The notes under the pieces were generated by a model. That model was not told where the DNA came from and did no database searches. It saw only the letters and a program-made list of their open reading frames with translations. Positions 35,725-48,300 of a stretch of DNA of 64,000 nucleotides are shown here, piece by piece (position 1 is the first letter of the stretch; each line of letters starts with the position of its first letter). Source of the stretch: Effrenium voratum (Eukaryota > Sar > Dinophyceae > Suessiales > Symbiodiniaceae); assembly GCA_963377175.1 (NCBI GenBank), contig CAUJNA010001446.1, positions 30,001 to 94,000 of the forward strand, written 5' to 3'. Both the position numbers and the translations under genes were made by a program.

Positions 35725-37617
35725 TGCGTTCGCTGGCGATAGGCGCATCCACCGTACCCCGCCAAACCTCATCCAGTGCAGGGTTGGGGTGAACATGTAC
35801 CAACTTCTGATCCGTATTGAAGGGCAGTTCTGTTGGAACGCGCCACTTCATGGCAATTCAGTTTCATAGGGTCCCTCCACTTGAAACCCAACGCCCCCAA
35901 AACAACATTGGACCCGCTGGCTGCAACCCATTGCGAGGCGCAGCCGTAGGGCCCTAGGGCTGCCAATAGCAACTGCCAGCCCTAGCTCCGGAGGCCTCCC
36001 CGGATGTTTCACCCTCCGTGGCCAACTGGTTGCACCCCCCCCCCAATTGAGAGGCTGGTGGAGTACGTTACGAGCTGCTCCTCCAACAAGTGAAGCCCCT
36101 CCACAAAGAAGGGGGCAGCGCGCAGGGATCAAAGGACTGGGCCCGTTCTTGAGGCTATCTTGGAAGCCGTGAAGCACGGGGAAAGATACAGACACCGACC
36201 TCCCAGACCCCCAGCGAAGAAATGGCAAGCTTGTTGGGGTTGGGTGCTTGGAAGGCAAGCCCGCTGTAAAACCAAGCGGAACACATGGGCTTGTCTCAAA
36301 CTAGGATAATTTCAGGAATGGTGTCGGTTTAACCCTTTTGGTTTCCCTTTAAAACCACCAACAAAGGGGGTACCCCGAAAAATCTGACAGACCCACATGG
36401 CACCACGTGGCACCGGTAGCATTTTCCACATGTTCCCACCTTTCCAAGCGTCCGCCTTCAGCAGCGCAGCCGCCGAAGGCACCACCGAGCTCCTCGAATC
36501 GGCCCGGATAGATTTGCGGCTGCCGATTGGCACTAGGACGTCAACTTAACATCGCCGCAGCTGCCGGCTGAGGCACTGAGGGCAGCTGACTTCTGGGGGC
36601 CAATCTCGGGTGACAACGTGCCTCAGTTCCAGTGTTCGGAGGTTTTATTTTTCGCCTGGGAAAAATGCGGAGCATATGTCCAGGAGTGAAATTGATTTCC
36701 TTCAAAACGAAAAACGGAAAATCACATAATATAACATATCTTCATTTCAGCAAATGGAAGACCTTTCATTCAACATGGGGAATCCCCCAGAGCTCGCTAA
36801 AAAATAGGCACAACCAATGGGTTCAACTCCATGGTGTCCTTTCGTGGTGCGAGAAGCGAATTTCGCGCAACCATCAGCTATGATTGGAAGCTCTGGGATC
36901 CATCATGCCTGCCTCCCGACAGAAGCGGAAGAACAACAGCCGCTGGGCTTAGCGATGCAAAAACGCTGCGGTGTAAGAGCAGCAGCCCCACTGCAACGGA
37001 TCAGAACTGAGCGGTGCAAATGCGAAAGGCCTCTTTTTGGGTGGCTTGGATCGGTGCGTTGGAGGCTTTTGCTCACACTAAGCAACCGAGCATTGAACAA
37101 AACCTTTCAGCAAACGAAAGTGCAAGTCCGCAACTGGTGCGACGTTGAGACGTGGTTTGTCCCAAATGTCTTTTTGGCTATCGGCAGGTCTCCCTGTTGC
37201 TCTCAATAGGCTGCCATCTGCCACTGCCCAGCATCTGGCAGGTGTTTCTCAAACTGGAAGACACCTGTACGCAGGCGTACGGACCAATTCCATTTGTCTC
37301 GTCTTCCACATGAAAGGGATGTGGAACCACAAATTGAGATCTCCAGGGGTCGCAATCCCCCCTACCCCAATTCCACCTCAATTAAAGGGACTGGGACCCG
37401 GTGGGGACGTGGATCCCACATGCACCCACTGGAGCCCAGTCGAACAAATCCCTGGCCAAGGCTCCAGAGTTGATCTGCGCTCTCGCCAAGAAGCTCCTTG
37501 GAATCTGCGCAAACCCATCAAAACCCGCAGTTTCTTTTTTTTGTGAAGCAGACTTTGAGCCTTTGAGCCACTTGTAGACAGGAGGGCACCCCTTTTGGGC
37601 TCGGTTTAGGATCAAAG

Positions 37618-37742
37618 CTAGGTCCTCCAGATTTGAGCGGTTAGAATAAGTTGGCACCGTTCTTTTTTTTGGTGGTCTATTTTTAGTAGGGGAACCCTCC
37701 CCCCAAAAGAAGAGGGAAGGGGCACTACTGGGGGACCCAGCT
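37618..37742. repeat. TIR element family 2, copy c
   Basis: Left CTAGGTCCTCCAGATTTGAG, internal TAGTAGGGGAACCCTCC, right ACTACTGGGGGACCCAG. Confidence 0.75.
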
Positions 37743-38974
37743 ACTCTCCCCAAACAGTTATGTTTTCTCTCCCCAAAAACCACCTTGCAAGCGCGTAGTG
37801 AAAAGTCTGCAATTCAACGTGGCAGAGGAGCTCTGAAGGGCCGCAAGACCTTTAAGAGCTCACAGTGACCAACCTTTGGCTAGCTCCCTCACCTAGTGAG
37901 GGTGGGCCTCGATGGTGGGCGCGGCGGGGATGGTCTCATATGCTTTGCTTTCAGATCTGTGCTGCAGTGGCACCACGGTGAAGCAGACTTCCCCAACACG
38001 GTGTGTGTTTGGGTGGTGTGGTGTCCCCTAAAACGGGGGGGGGGGTGAATGACACATGCGAGTAAACGTAAACGTACAAGAGAAGCAACTAAACAGTCAG
38101 AATCTCACTTGGTGGCTTGTCTCGGCCCGAGGAACCACCCAACAGGTGCCAAGATTTTCTCCATCCGAGATAGTAGTACCGGGTGCCTCAATTCATCACT
38201 TCCTCAGCGACCTGGCCCAAACAAGTGACTTCTGTCCGTGAACTCAGGATAACTCAGGAGTTAGACATTTGTTCTGGGGGGGAATTACTGTTGACCCCGG
38301 ATTTACAAACCGGTTTGTTAATAGGGGGTGGTCCCCTCCAAAAAAGACGAACCCCGCACTAAAAGGGGACACCGCCCAATCAACAACAACCAGGCATTCC
38401 AATTAGATCCGGGGTTGGAACAAACAAACATAACTCCAGTAGTGATAGAATCCCTTTAAAACCAACAGGGGAAAATGAACAACAGATTCATTTCAGCAAA
38501 TGGAAGCTAAAGCCCGAAATGGTTCTCGAGTGAGAGCTTCTCCTTCTCTGGATCTCCTGGTTCTCAGCAGGGAAGGAGAAATGGAATGACCCCAAAAGAA
38601 TCCATCCATCCGATTGGTTTTCCATTCTTCGGGAATCCCCAAATCGCTTCATTCCCAACACCCGGAGACTCGTTGAAATGCATTCCCTGCAGGCTGCCAA
38701 CTGAGCAAAATAAGTCTCTCATGGTTTACCCCTATGACTCATGACTCATGACTGAGGTTGGCTATGGTTGGCTTAAAGGCATACCTTGAGCCTCCATGAC
38801 CCCAAAGTCATAACCCTTAATTTCGGGTATTGACCCCATTTTTGAAGGGTCAGAAGCAGACTCCAGGTACTCTAAATAGAAACGGCCCCAGCAAGATGAA
38901 TATCTAATGTTTCACTCCTATGATCATGGCTCATGACTAAGTTTGGCTTAAAAGCACCCAACGCCCTACTCCAT

Positions 38975-39088
38975 TGGGCCCTATAGAGAGGTTAGAATAA
39001 GGCTACCAACCTTTTTCTGTAGTCTATTTTAGTAGAGGAACCCTCCCAACCAAACAAGAAACGGTAAAAGGGCACTGATAAACCTAGT
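38975..39088. repeat. TIR element family 2, copy d (ends decayed)
   Basis: Internal AGAGAGGTTAGAATAAGGC and CTGTAGTCTATTTTAGTAG are clear; the termini are degenerate. It lies 22 nt left of a family-1 element. Confidence 0.6.
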
Positions 39089-39110
39089 CCAATTGGAAAG
39101 CGCCTTCATA

Positions 39111-39244
39111 CTGTGGATGGACGAAATCCTGCACCACCTAAGACACCCTGGAATGATTCAATGATGGTTCCCCTTTAAATACCAGCAAACAATGGTTCCC
39201 ATGGTTTCAAAGTGGTGCGAGAAGCGGATTTCGTCCATCCACAG
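39111..39244. repeat. TIR element family 1, copy c (TA duplication)
   Basis: Left CTGTGGATGGACGAAATCC, right GATTTCGTCCATCCACAG, flanked by TA. Its right end borders a CpG-rich coding-like island. Confidence 0.85.
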
Positions 39245-39344
39245 TATGGCCCTCTGCCCCAACGAGGCTCCGCCACCGCGCAGTTGATGGGAGGCGTGAC
39301 CCGGCGCGCGAGCATCGCACCGAAGCCCTCGGGCGGAAATGGCG

Positions 39345-39500
39345 GGGGTGGGGGGCGGTGGGCGGTGGGGGGTTGGCGGGTTGGGGGGTTGGCGGGTTGG
39401 GGGGTTGAGGGGTTGTGGGGTTTAGGGGGGTGGGGGGTTGGGGGTTGGGGGGGTCGGGGGTTGGGGGGGGATGCGGGGATGGGGGGATGGGGGGGGGGTT
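39345..39500 (+). repeat. G-rich minisatellite
   Basis: A GGGGGTTGGCGGGTT-type repeat with runs of up to nine G, strongly asymmetric (G/T on +). It should form G-quadruplexes. Confidence 0.8.
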
Positions 39501-40213
39501 TTGGTTCTGTGTTGGTTTTAAGGATCTTGCCTGTAATTGTTCAGGATTCGTCGGTTTAAATCCACAAGCCACCCATCCAAGCCAGCAAATGAAGGTTGAA
39601 ACACAAAAAAACATCAATCCAGGATCAGGTTCCCTTTAACGCCAACAAGGAAATCAACAATGTTCAGAAGCAAATGGAATCATACATATGATGCATAATA
39701 CTTCAGATGGCTTTTTCTCTTGTTACAACATTCAGCCCACCCAAGAGATGCCACGTGCGCCCTGTGCCCGTGCGCCGGCGCCTCCATGCCTTGGTTCAGA
39801 GTGGGCAGCCACTGCTCCGGCAAAAGCTCTGGATGCCAAAATCGGATCAGCAGCACGATCCTCCGCACGCCGAAAATTTGGGGGTCCGATTTCTTGGGGT
39901 GTTTTCGCATCGCCTTGTTTTTCACGCTCTCCGGAGAAAAATAAGACAAGTATCCTCCCGTCCACAAACCCACAAACCTGGAACCCAACTGGTGTCCTGC
40001 AATTATTCTAGGGCTACCTTCCCCATTCTTTCCAGGGATCCTTCTTTTCAGGAAACCATCAAAAACCCAGGGAAACAGCTGGTTTTTGAAAAGAACGATG
40101 GTTGAAAATAATGGGGAATCAACCCGTAGAATTATGGTGAATTCCGTATGAGTGGACAGGAGGGTACATCGGGACAGCAACCAAGGCAGCCCCCACAAAA
40201 ACCCTTACACCCG

Positions 40214-40326
40214 GCCCTCCATTTGCTCATTCGTCTGGACAAAATATAAACATATGTCCAAAAGTGATGGCAAACCAACAGGCATAAAAAATCAAAACTA
40301 TTCTTAAAAATGGCAGCCAATGGAGG
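40214..40326. repeat. TIR element family 3, copy b
   Basis: Begins CCTCCATTTGCTCATTCG and ends AATGGCAGCCAATGGAGG, with internal AAACATATGTCCAAAAGTGA. Confidence 0.65.
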
Positions 40327-40716
40327 CTCACTTTAAATGCGCCCAATAAAAAGCTCACTTTAAAACCACCAAAAGGGGCTTGTTCAACAGGGGAACTCTT
40401 CGAATGAGCCCGCTGAATCGGATCGAGCACCAAAAGGCACACCTATTCTAAACAGGTATGTCTTTTTGAAGGTCTCTTGCGGGTCGTGTTCCAAAAGGAC
40501 ACCGCCCGTTTGTCTTGGGGTCGCTTCAGGCCATGTGAACCTCCTGACATGTTGGCTCTTTGGCCGCATGGACGGTCAAATGTAAGCCAAATCACAGCCG
40601 AGTGGCCCTGAAAAACGGTTAAGCTTCGAGAAAAACTGGCTGCAACGGTTTATAGAAGCCTCACCCCTGTCAATCCAGGTCCAACTTTGCCAACTGGTTT
40701 GGGGCGCTCCACTGAA

Positions 40717-40827
40717 CTAGGTCCTCCAGTAGAGGTTAGAATAAGGGTACCTTTTTTTTCTGTAGTCTATTTTAGTAGGGGAACCCTCTCCCAAAAAAGG
40801 GTAAAAGGGCACTACTGGGGGACCTAG
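40717..40827. repeat. TIR element family 2, copy e (best preserved)
   Basis: Left CTAGGTCCTCCAGTAG, right CTACTGGGGGACCTAG; 15 of 16 terminal bases are inverted repeats. Internal TAGTAGGGGAACCCTC. The right CTAG ends directly at a coding-like island (40,828-41,040), where it would provide an AG acceptor. Confidence 0.85.
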
Positions 40828-41040
40828 CCATGGTACTCGAACTCTTTGAGCTTTGCTGTCGCTTACCCAAGCACTACATGCGTCGCGCATGCGGAAAAAC
40901 CAAACTGGCCAATCGCGAGAGCAGGGGAACTTAAGGCCGAGCACGTCTCGCGCGATCTCGATCGACTCGGTGCCGACATCAAGAGATGGGATCCGCGGGA
41001 TCAGAGATCGATTCGCGCTGCCAGCTTACGAGTTCAGCCG
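40828..41040 (+). other. Coding-like island after a family-2 element
   Basis: CpG-rich, + strand. One frame reads MVLELFELCCRLPKHYMRRA immediately after the element's CTAG. A second reads ELKAEHVSRDLDRLGADIKR to a GT donor at about 41,040. A third is also open. It is probably an exon, but the frame is undecided. Confidence 0.35.
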
Positions 41041-42207
41041 GTCTGGGAGCAATGCCAAATCCTAAGCCAAACCCGCAGGCTCAATAAACTTCATCTGCAA
41101 GGGGCCCGGTGAGGTGATGGACCGTCTGAGCGTCGAAGGGACCGCGGAACATGCGGAAGCATCCATGCCAAGACGCCGGATGCTAGCCGCATCATTGACC
41201 ACCTCGCTGCAACAAACCCCGGCCCAAAAGCAGCTCGAAGAAGGCGGGAAGAGGAAAAGAGGGGAATGAAGGGAAAAGGGATATGGGAAAGGGAGGGAAG
41301 GGGCAGGTCTGCCGAAAACCGTCCGAATCATGTCTGTCTACCCCGGATTAATCAGCCTGGATCAGTAGGGAGGGGCCTTTCCCCAAAAGAATTAATCATC
41401 GCACAGGGGACAACCCTCTTATAAATGAAACAAGGCTGTCAGTTCTCACTTTGGTTTTCCTTCTAACCCTTTCAAGCCCAAACTGGTGGGTTTCCCTTTC
41501 AATACCCTTTCAATCTCGATCCCCAACCGGTGTCCCTCAGAAAGACACACCGAAAAGCTCAGGGAGGTAGCCATACGTAACTGGAAGCACGGGGAAAGAT
41601 TGCCAACGGGTTCAACACATCAATCCGAAAACGGAGACTTGTAGATATGTCCATCTCGAGCCAGTAAAAACTGCACTGCATGGGACCGCCTCGAAGAGCT
41701 CCTGGGCAGGGCTGTGGGAAATGGAACTCACTTCTGTGATACAAAAAGGGCTTCCCCAAGACTCACCGCCAAGGAGAAGGGGGAGATTCCCGAAGATATC
41801 ACAGAGGTGTGGATAAAGCCCCTGTGATCCCAGAACCCGGTTTCTGTCATTTCTCTTGTTTTCTTGTGAGGGGAAGTTCCAACCCCGGCCGGGTTTGCTA
41901 CATTTCCCCCTTGAACATCACTCTTTTCTCATCCCACGCAAAAGATGGGTGACGTTTAAAAACCACCAAGAGAAATGCAACGAGCCCGTCACAAGCAAAC
42001 ACTGTGCCACGCGAAATGGTGAGTGAAAATAATATGACAAATTGGGTGTCTCCCTTGTTTTCTTGCTCACGTGAGCCCCAGTCAAAATGACTTGTTTCCC
42101 CAAAGGGCAAGTGAGGAAGGATAGTGATGTCTTGCTGAAGCCCAGTGCTCGTCCCACATTCCCAAATGAACCATGGGGCCAATCAAGACATTGTGACCGA
42201 ACCTCAA
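41041..42207. other. No gene resolved
   Basis: The last exon(s) of the beta-hydroxylase-like gene should lie here or further left. A frame near 41,560-41,700 on the minus strand, containing SLRFRIDVLNPL, is a weak candidate. A sequence including CACAGCCCTGCCC at about 41,700-41,765 is duplicated at 42,410-42,470. Confidence 0.25.
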
Positions 42208-42333
42208 CTAGGTCCTCCAGATTTGAGAGGTTAGAATAAGTTAGTACCGGATTTTTGTCGGTAGTCTATTTTGGTAAGGGAGACCTCCCCAAAAAAAGAA
42301 ACGGTGAGAGGTCGGGCACCTTGGGCGACCAAC
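42208..42333. repeat. TIR element family 2, copy f
   Basis: Left CTAGGTCCTCCAGATTTGAG, internal GGTAGTCTATTTTGGTAAGG; the right end is decayed to CTTGGGCGACC. It begins 16 nt after the last recognised exon of the beta-hydroxylase-like gene, so it forms the start of the next intron. Confidence 0.7.
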
Positions 42334-42349
42334 TGCCCAACTGCCGAGC

Positions 42350-45300
42350 TTCCCGCGCCTCGTGCTCGTAGCTGTCATCGAAGAAGATGCACTTCCCTTC
42401 CTCGGCAAAGGCACCGGGGCAGGGCTGTGGGGAATGGAGCCCACTTCTGTGATACAAAACGGGCTTCCCAAAGACTATTGTTTTTCATATAAAGGGGGAT
42501 TTCCTTGTATAAAGTGGGGAGAAACCCCTTGATCCCACAACTCTGCACCGGGGTGAAGCATGGTCAAGTTCCTTCGTCTGTACGTGTGTGTGGCTTTGTT
42601 GTTCGAGATTGCTAGAATGTCCGTCTGTTTGTGATTCTATGCGCTTGCTCGTTCGGTCGTTTGTTCATTTCATTTGGTTGTTGTCTTCTTTGTCGACCCG
42701 AGCCCAAAAAGGGATGAGACTTGGGAAAGGAAGAGAGATAAACGACAAGGAAAAACGACAAACACACAAGCTTGACAAACGGACAAACGAACGAACGAAC
42801 AAACAAGCAAACAAAAAGGAAAGAAAGACAAACAAAACAAGAACAACAAACACACACACACAAAGCAACCAAAACAACTAAACAAACACACATACACACG
42901 CAAACAAGCAAACATTACAACACAACACAACACAACACAACACAACACCACAAACAACACAACACAACACAACACAACAAAAGAAGCAAAAAGCAAACAA
43001 AAAACAACAAATAACCAAGCAAACAATAAAACAAGCAAGCAAGCAAAACAATCGATCAATCAAGTAAACAAAATCAACGAATCAATGAACAAATGTACCT
43101 ATCAGTGAAATCAATCAAACCATGTATCAATCAACCAATGAATAAATCAAGTCAAATTAAATCAAATCGAATCAATCAATCGAGCAATCAAATCAACCAA
43201 CCAACCAACCAACCAACCAATCAATACTTCAAAAAAGGAAAACAAATCAAATAAAACAAAATCAATCAATCAATCCAATCCAATCCAATCCAATCCAATC
43301 CAATCCAATCCAATCCAATCAATCCAATCCAATCCAATCCAATCCAATCAATCCAATCCAATCAATCCAATCCAATCCAATCCAATCCATCCATCCAATC
43401 AATCAATCAAATCAGTCAATCAATCAATCGATCGATCGATCAATCAATCAATCGATAAAATCAAGCAATCAACCAAACCCATCAAATTTATCAATGAATC
43501 AGTGAATCAATTTATCAAATCAATCAAACCAGTGAAACAATCAAACAACACACGCACGACGTTCCAACAGCAACAAAAACTTAAGAAAGGAAGACATGAC
43601 GAAATAACATAGAAATGAAGGAACAACTACGGACATGAAACACATACAGAAAGTAAGGAACAACGAGAGAAACTACAAGACACAAGCAAAGGTCAAGCTG
43701 TTCATCACTCACCACACTGCAAGTCAATCTGGTCAGAACTACATGGCTGATGTAAACGAAAGAGGTAATCACGAAAAGAGGTGATTTGGGTACTGATGCG
43801 CGACAAAAGGGTGGGTGTTGTGGATTCACCCCTGTAGACAATTAAATGCTAAATGGCTACCAAACAAGGACCAACAACGAAAAAACACAAAACAGTGAAA
43901 TCCACATCTTAAGCGCGAATCCAAACCATTTTCTAGAGTTAAGGGACCCATGGCACCTTGGTGCATGGAGACAAAGGTTAAAACTAGCGGTTTGCCCCAG
44001 CTCTTTGAGTTTGAGCCACACTCAAAATTTGGATCATGCCTTACATTGACACATACAACGTGTTTTTTTTTGTGAAAAAGAGAGACTCAGATCAAGGTCA
44101 AAAGGTCGACTCGCTTTGGGCCACCTCGGACAAAATGCCTCGCTTTGGCCAAGGCTCCTCCCAGGTTCCCCACTCCGCGCCCACCCGGACGCGCGCGCCG
44201 GTGGGGCACACCAGGCCCAAGTGGCAAGTCAGCCGCACGTTGCTGGAGGCGCCTCCAACCAATCCCGGTGAAACGCTAAGGGCTAACTGACATACCCCAA
44301 ACGTAGAAAGTTACCCCACCTGCAGGCCTTATGTGGGGGTGGATTTTGGGGCATGGCTCCTAAGGGAAACCAACCATATAAGACGCTTGGGAGGAAAAAA
44401 ACATGTTTCCAGTGGTGATAGACTCCCTTTAAAACCAACAAGGGAAATATAACATATTCTTAAGCAAATGGAAGCATACCGTGGATGGACGAAATCTATT
44501 TCGCACCGCCAAAGAAACCCTGGAATGATTCGATTTCCCTGTAAATGCCGACAAATCCAAGGTGAAAACCGCGATTCTTAGGTGGTGCGAAGTGGATTTC
44601 GTCCAAAGTAATTCCCCCAAGTGTAGACTAGTACCCCACCTGTTGGCCTTGGGCATGGAGATTTTGGGGTATGTGCCCTGTTTAACCCAGCTATAACTGC
44701 TCATCTTCGCAAAAATGTCAATTTGCCACATGCCATTTTGGCCCTTAGACGAACGTGGGGGGAAAAAGGGAAGAAACAAAAACGGGGAAATGGAGGACGG
44801 ACCTGGGCTGTTTTCAGATCCCCCCGTAAAAGTTTAACTGTTTATGTGGATTAAGTTCGGAAATCCCCCCCCCTAAGCATCAAAAAGCAAAAACAAATGG
44901 CCGGGAACGACCAAAGAACATGATACCATGTCAACAAAACTGAATGAAATGAAGTATGTAAAGGAAGTATCCGTAAAGACAATCCCTTGTACTATCCCTA
45001 CTATCCATGATGCGAGATGTATGTATAGATATATGTATGCATCTGCATAGAAGCACTTGCGCATGTTTGCATGTTCAATATGCATACATACATGGGGGGG
45101 GGTTGATCAAACCATGACTTACATGGGATGACCAGCAAGGAACCACCAACAAGGGATGGCGTGCAGCACTGAATGTCAAAAGTTGCCCATGGTCAATTTG
45201 GGCCTGGATTGTAATCAACCCCCACAGCTCGTTCACCCGGTTCCCTTGAAATTGTGGCTTTGTGGGGGTTGAACTTTTCTTGGCTGCAAGAAAAGAGGCA

Positions 45301-48300
45301 AGAGGCATCGTCGGCCAAGCCCAAAGAAGCGCATTGCTGGCATTCTAACAGCACGCCAAGCCAGAGGCATCTTCGGGGCTTTAGATACTAAACTGGGTTG
45401 AAACCATTCTCGGTTGCTTTCTGCTCCCCTGCTAAAGGTTTAACTTTTAGTGGTTGGCAAAAAGTTAAAGTCCTAACATCCAAGCAAAGTGCACCAAAGC
45501 ATTGCTATAGGTATCACGGAAGGACCTACAAGCCTTTGCATCCATGCTGTGGATGGTTGCGAGTCATCCACTTCTCGCACCACGAAAGGAAACCATGGTT
45601 GAAATCAGTGTTGGCTTGGGGAATCGAATCAGAAACCCAGGTTTCTTAGCTGGTGCAGGACTTTGTCCATCCACAGTATGTTTCCCTGCTGCTAAATCAT
45701 GTTGCGAGCCTATTATGTTTTCGCCCCCAAGTTGAAGGTACTCGGCACGGAGACAGGTCCGGTTTTCTTACATGTTATTCCTCTTTAGTGTGCAGCATGT
45801 ATCATCGCACTTCAGGATGAGCACTGCCACTCAAACTGGCCCCATTCTCCTTTTGGCAAAGTCACCCAAGTAGATTCAAGGGAAGCAACCTCAGCTGACT
45901 TAGTTCCAAAACCGAGCCGGCTTTTAACTTTGCTTCTGGCCGCGACGCAGTGGGGGGCCAGCTGGGTACCAGGGGCCAGCGCCGAGAGGATGATCTCCCC
46001 GACCTGAGCCGTGGCTCCGCGATCCGGTGACGATGGCGCGACGGGGGGGTGAGCGCCGAGCTCAGGGAGGGGGGGGCGGGGGGGGTTGGATTGGGTTGGT
46101 ATGACTTGCTTGCAAGAATTGTAGAGAGGGAAAAAGGGGGGAAGGGTAGCCGAATGAAGAGCACCAAGGGCCCTTTCAAGGGGATCTGAACAAAATTGGC
46201 ATGGCCCCAAAGCAACCAGCCAAGACCACGTTCATCCCCCGTCCCCAGGCGATATGACTGTGTCTTCTTTGAGTGCAGCTTGTTTTGTGGCTTTAAAGGG
46301 ACGCCACAAGGAAAAACAAAAACAAAAACAAAAACGCGCTATTCTTGGGGTTCAACTCCTCAAAAAAAAACATGCTAAGACATACCCATATTGAAGTAAC
46401 GCAAGCTGTTTCCCCGCCTCCCCGTCCACGTGCCTCTGCTCCAACCCTCGACGTCGATGCGTACACCCTTTGAGGAAAGGGGAGTCAGATGTCCACAGGA
46501 ATGTCTCTTGATTTCAATTTGGGAGTGGCTCAGATTTAACCAGGAGGGGTTACGCAGGTTTTGGTCCATGTTTCCACTTACCAGGGTTCCATTTTGGCAC
46601 CGGTTTCTTGAGCCACGCCCATTTGTTCCCATCTTCCCCCAAGAGTGTCTCAAAATTGGGCACTTGAAGTAGGGTGGCTTTTGTTTTTGGTTGTCTGTAA
46701 AACCCCGACAAAAAAAGGGGTCTCCTATGTTGAGAAACCATTGCTTTGCTTGCCACTCACATGGTCTTCCTAAAACAGTGCAGGAACTCCAGGAGTGAGT
46801 TGTTCACAGTCTTCCCCCAAAGCGAACATGAAGCCATCTAGGTCCTCCAGTAGAGAGGTTAGAATAAGCGTACCCTTTTTTCCTTTAGTCTATTTTAGTA
46901 GGGAAACCCTCCCCCTACTGGGGGGCCTAGCCATGAACTCCCAAAGTTTTCCAGGGATCCTTCTTTTCAGAAAACCATCCAAATTTCAGGGAAACGGATC
47001 CGGTTTTTGAAAAAGAACGATGGTTGACAAGAATGGACAAGGAAAAACCCCGGAAAAGTTGGAAACCCCAAAAAACCAAAAAAGGGGTGAGAAAGGGCAC
47101 CTAGCTGGCCATAAACTCCCCAAGTCAGCCCTCCCCCAACTCCTTTTTTCATGGACAGCGTTCGGCGGCCCAAGGCGCGCCGATCTTTGCCATGGCCACC
47201 GCCCCCGGCAGCAAATGCTCCAGCACCGCGCAGGTCTTTGGGAAGAGCTCGAGGACCTGCAAAACTTGCGGGTGCTCCGTGGGGAATGACCAGGGTTTGG
47301 AACGGCCTTTTGGGGTTATTCCCTCATTCCCTGCTGAGAACAACTCCGTCAATGACCCATGCCCCAGGGTTTGAAAATGAACCTCGGGATTTTAACGGAA
47401 ACCAGACGGGATGGATTTTTAGGCTGAATGCTTGCCTCATTCCCTGCTGAGAACCGGTAAAATGGAGCGCAGGGGGGCCAATCCAAACTCAGTCCTCCAC
47501 CTTTACAAACTATGTGTTTCGAACCATCACGGTCAAAACAAAGCGAGGGGCTGGCTCATTGGCCAATCCTGTTGTTTCCCAGCATCTTCCCAAGCGTGGG
47601 AGACGGCAACACAGACTTGGGAGAAGAAGAAACAAGGGGCGAGCCACCACTTCCTGAGGCCTGAGGTCCACCAAACAACACACAACTCACTTGCCCCGTA
47701 GAAAACCCAGAAAAATGACAGGCGATCGCCTTTTGGCAGCTCCACTAAAAAGGGGTACCAAAACGGGACAACCGAAAGGTGAGATCCGGTCGACTCGCTT
47801 GGGGCAACTGAGACAATGGTTGTTTGACCCACTAAAAATGGCCCAAACCCAAAAAGTGAGCAACGTCCAGGAACTCGGCGAGTGAGCGCATGCTACAAGA
47901 AAAGGGTGTGTCTGTTTTTAGGGACGCCCCCCCCAAAAAAGAAGAAGAAGAAGGTGTTCCTTGTGGTTTCCCTTTTAAACCACAAACAAAAACAAAACAT
48001 GGGTACCCTCAAAAGAGACAGACTCAAAAGCACTAAGGAAAGCACGCCACCTTGAAACTTGGAACCAGAAATCATCCACCTCCATTTTGCTGCTTCGTCT
48101 GGGGAAAAAACATAATCCCGGGCAACAAAAACATCAGATCACATACGTGCAGTGATAATGTGGATGGACGAAATCCTGCACCACTTTGGATCCATGGGAC
48201 AAAATGGTTGGTATTTACAGGGGAATCATTCCAGGTTTCTTAGGTGGTGCGAAATGGAATTCGCAACCAACCAGTAGATTCCCTCAGCCACAAGGGAAAA

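Larger units (their letters stand above)
34750..40716. other. Repeat-rich stretch with isolated coding-like islands
   Basis: No complete gene. Besides the TIR elements listed separately, a + strand island at about 36,440-36,540 (FQASAFSSAAAEGTTELLES) and a CpG-rich island at about 39,250-39,340 look like stray exons. The rest shows nothing recognised. Confidence 0.3.

Noticed and set aside
42588..43063. Cys/Val/Phe/Leu-rich minus ORFs suggesting membrane proteins
   Set aside because: Caused by the ACAAAC/ACACA simple repeats on the + strand; apparent membrane segments are compositional.
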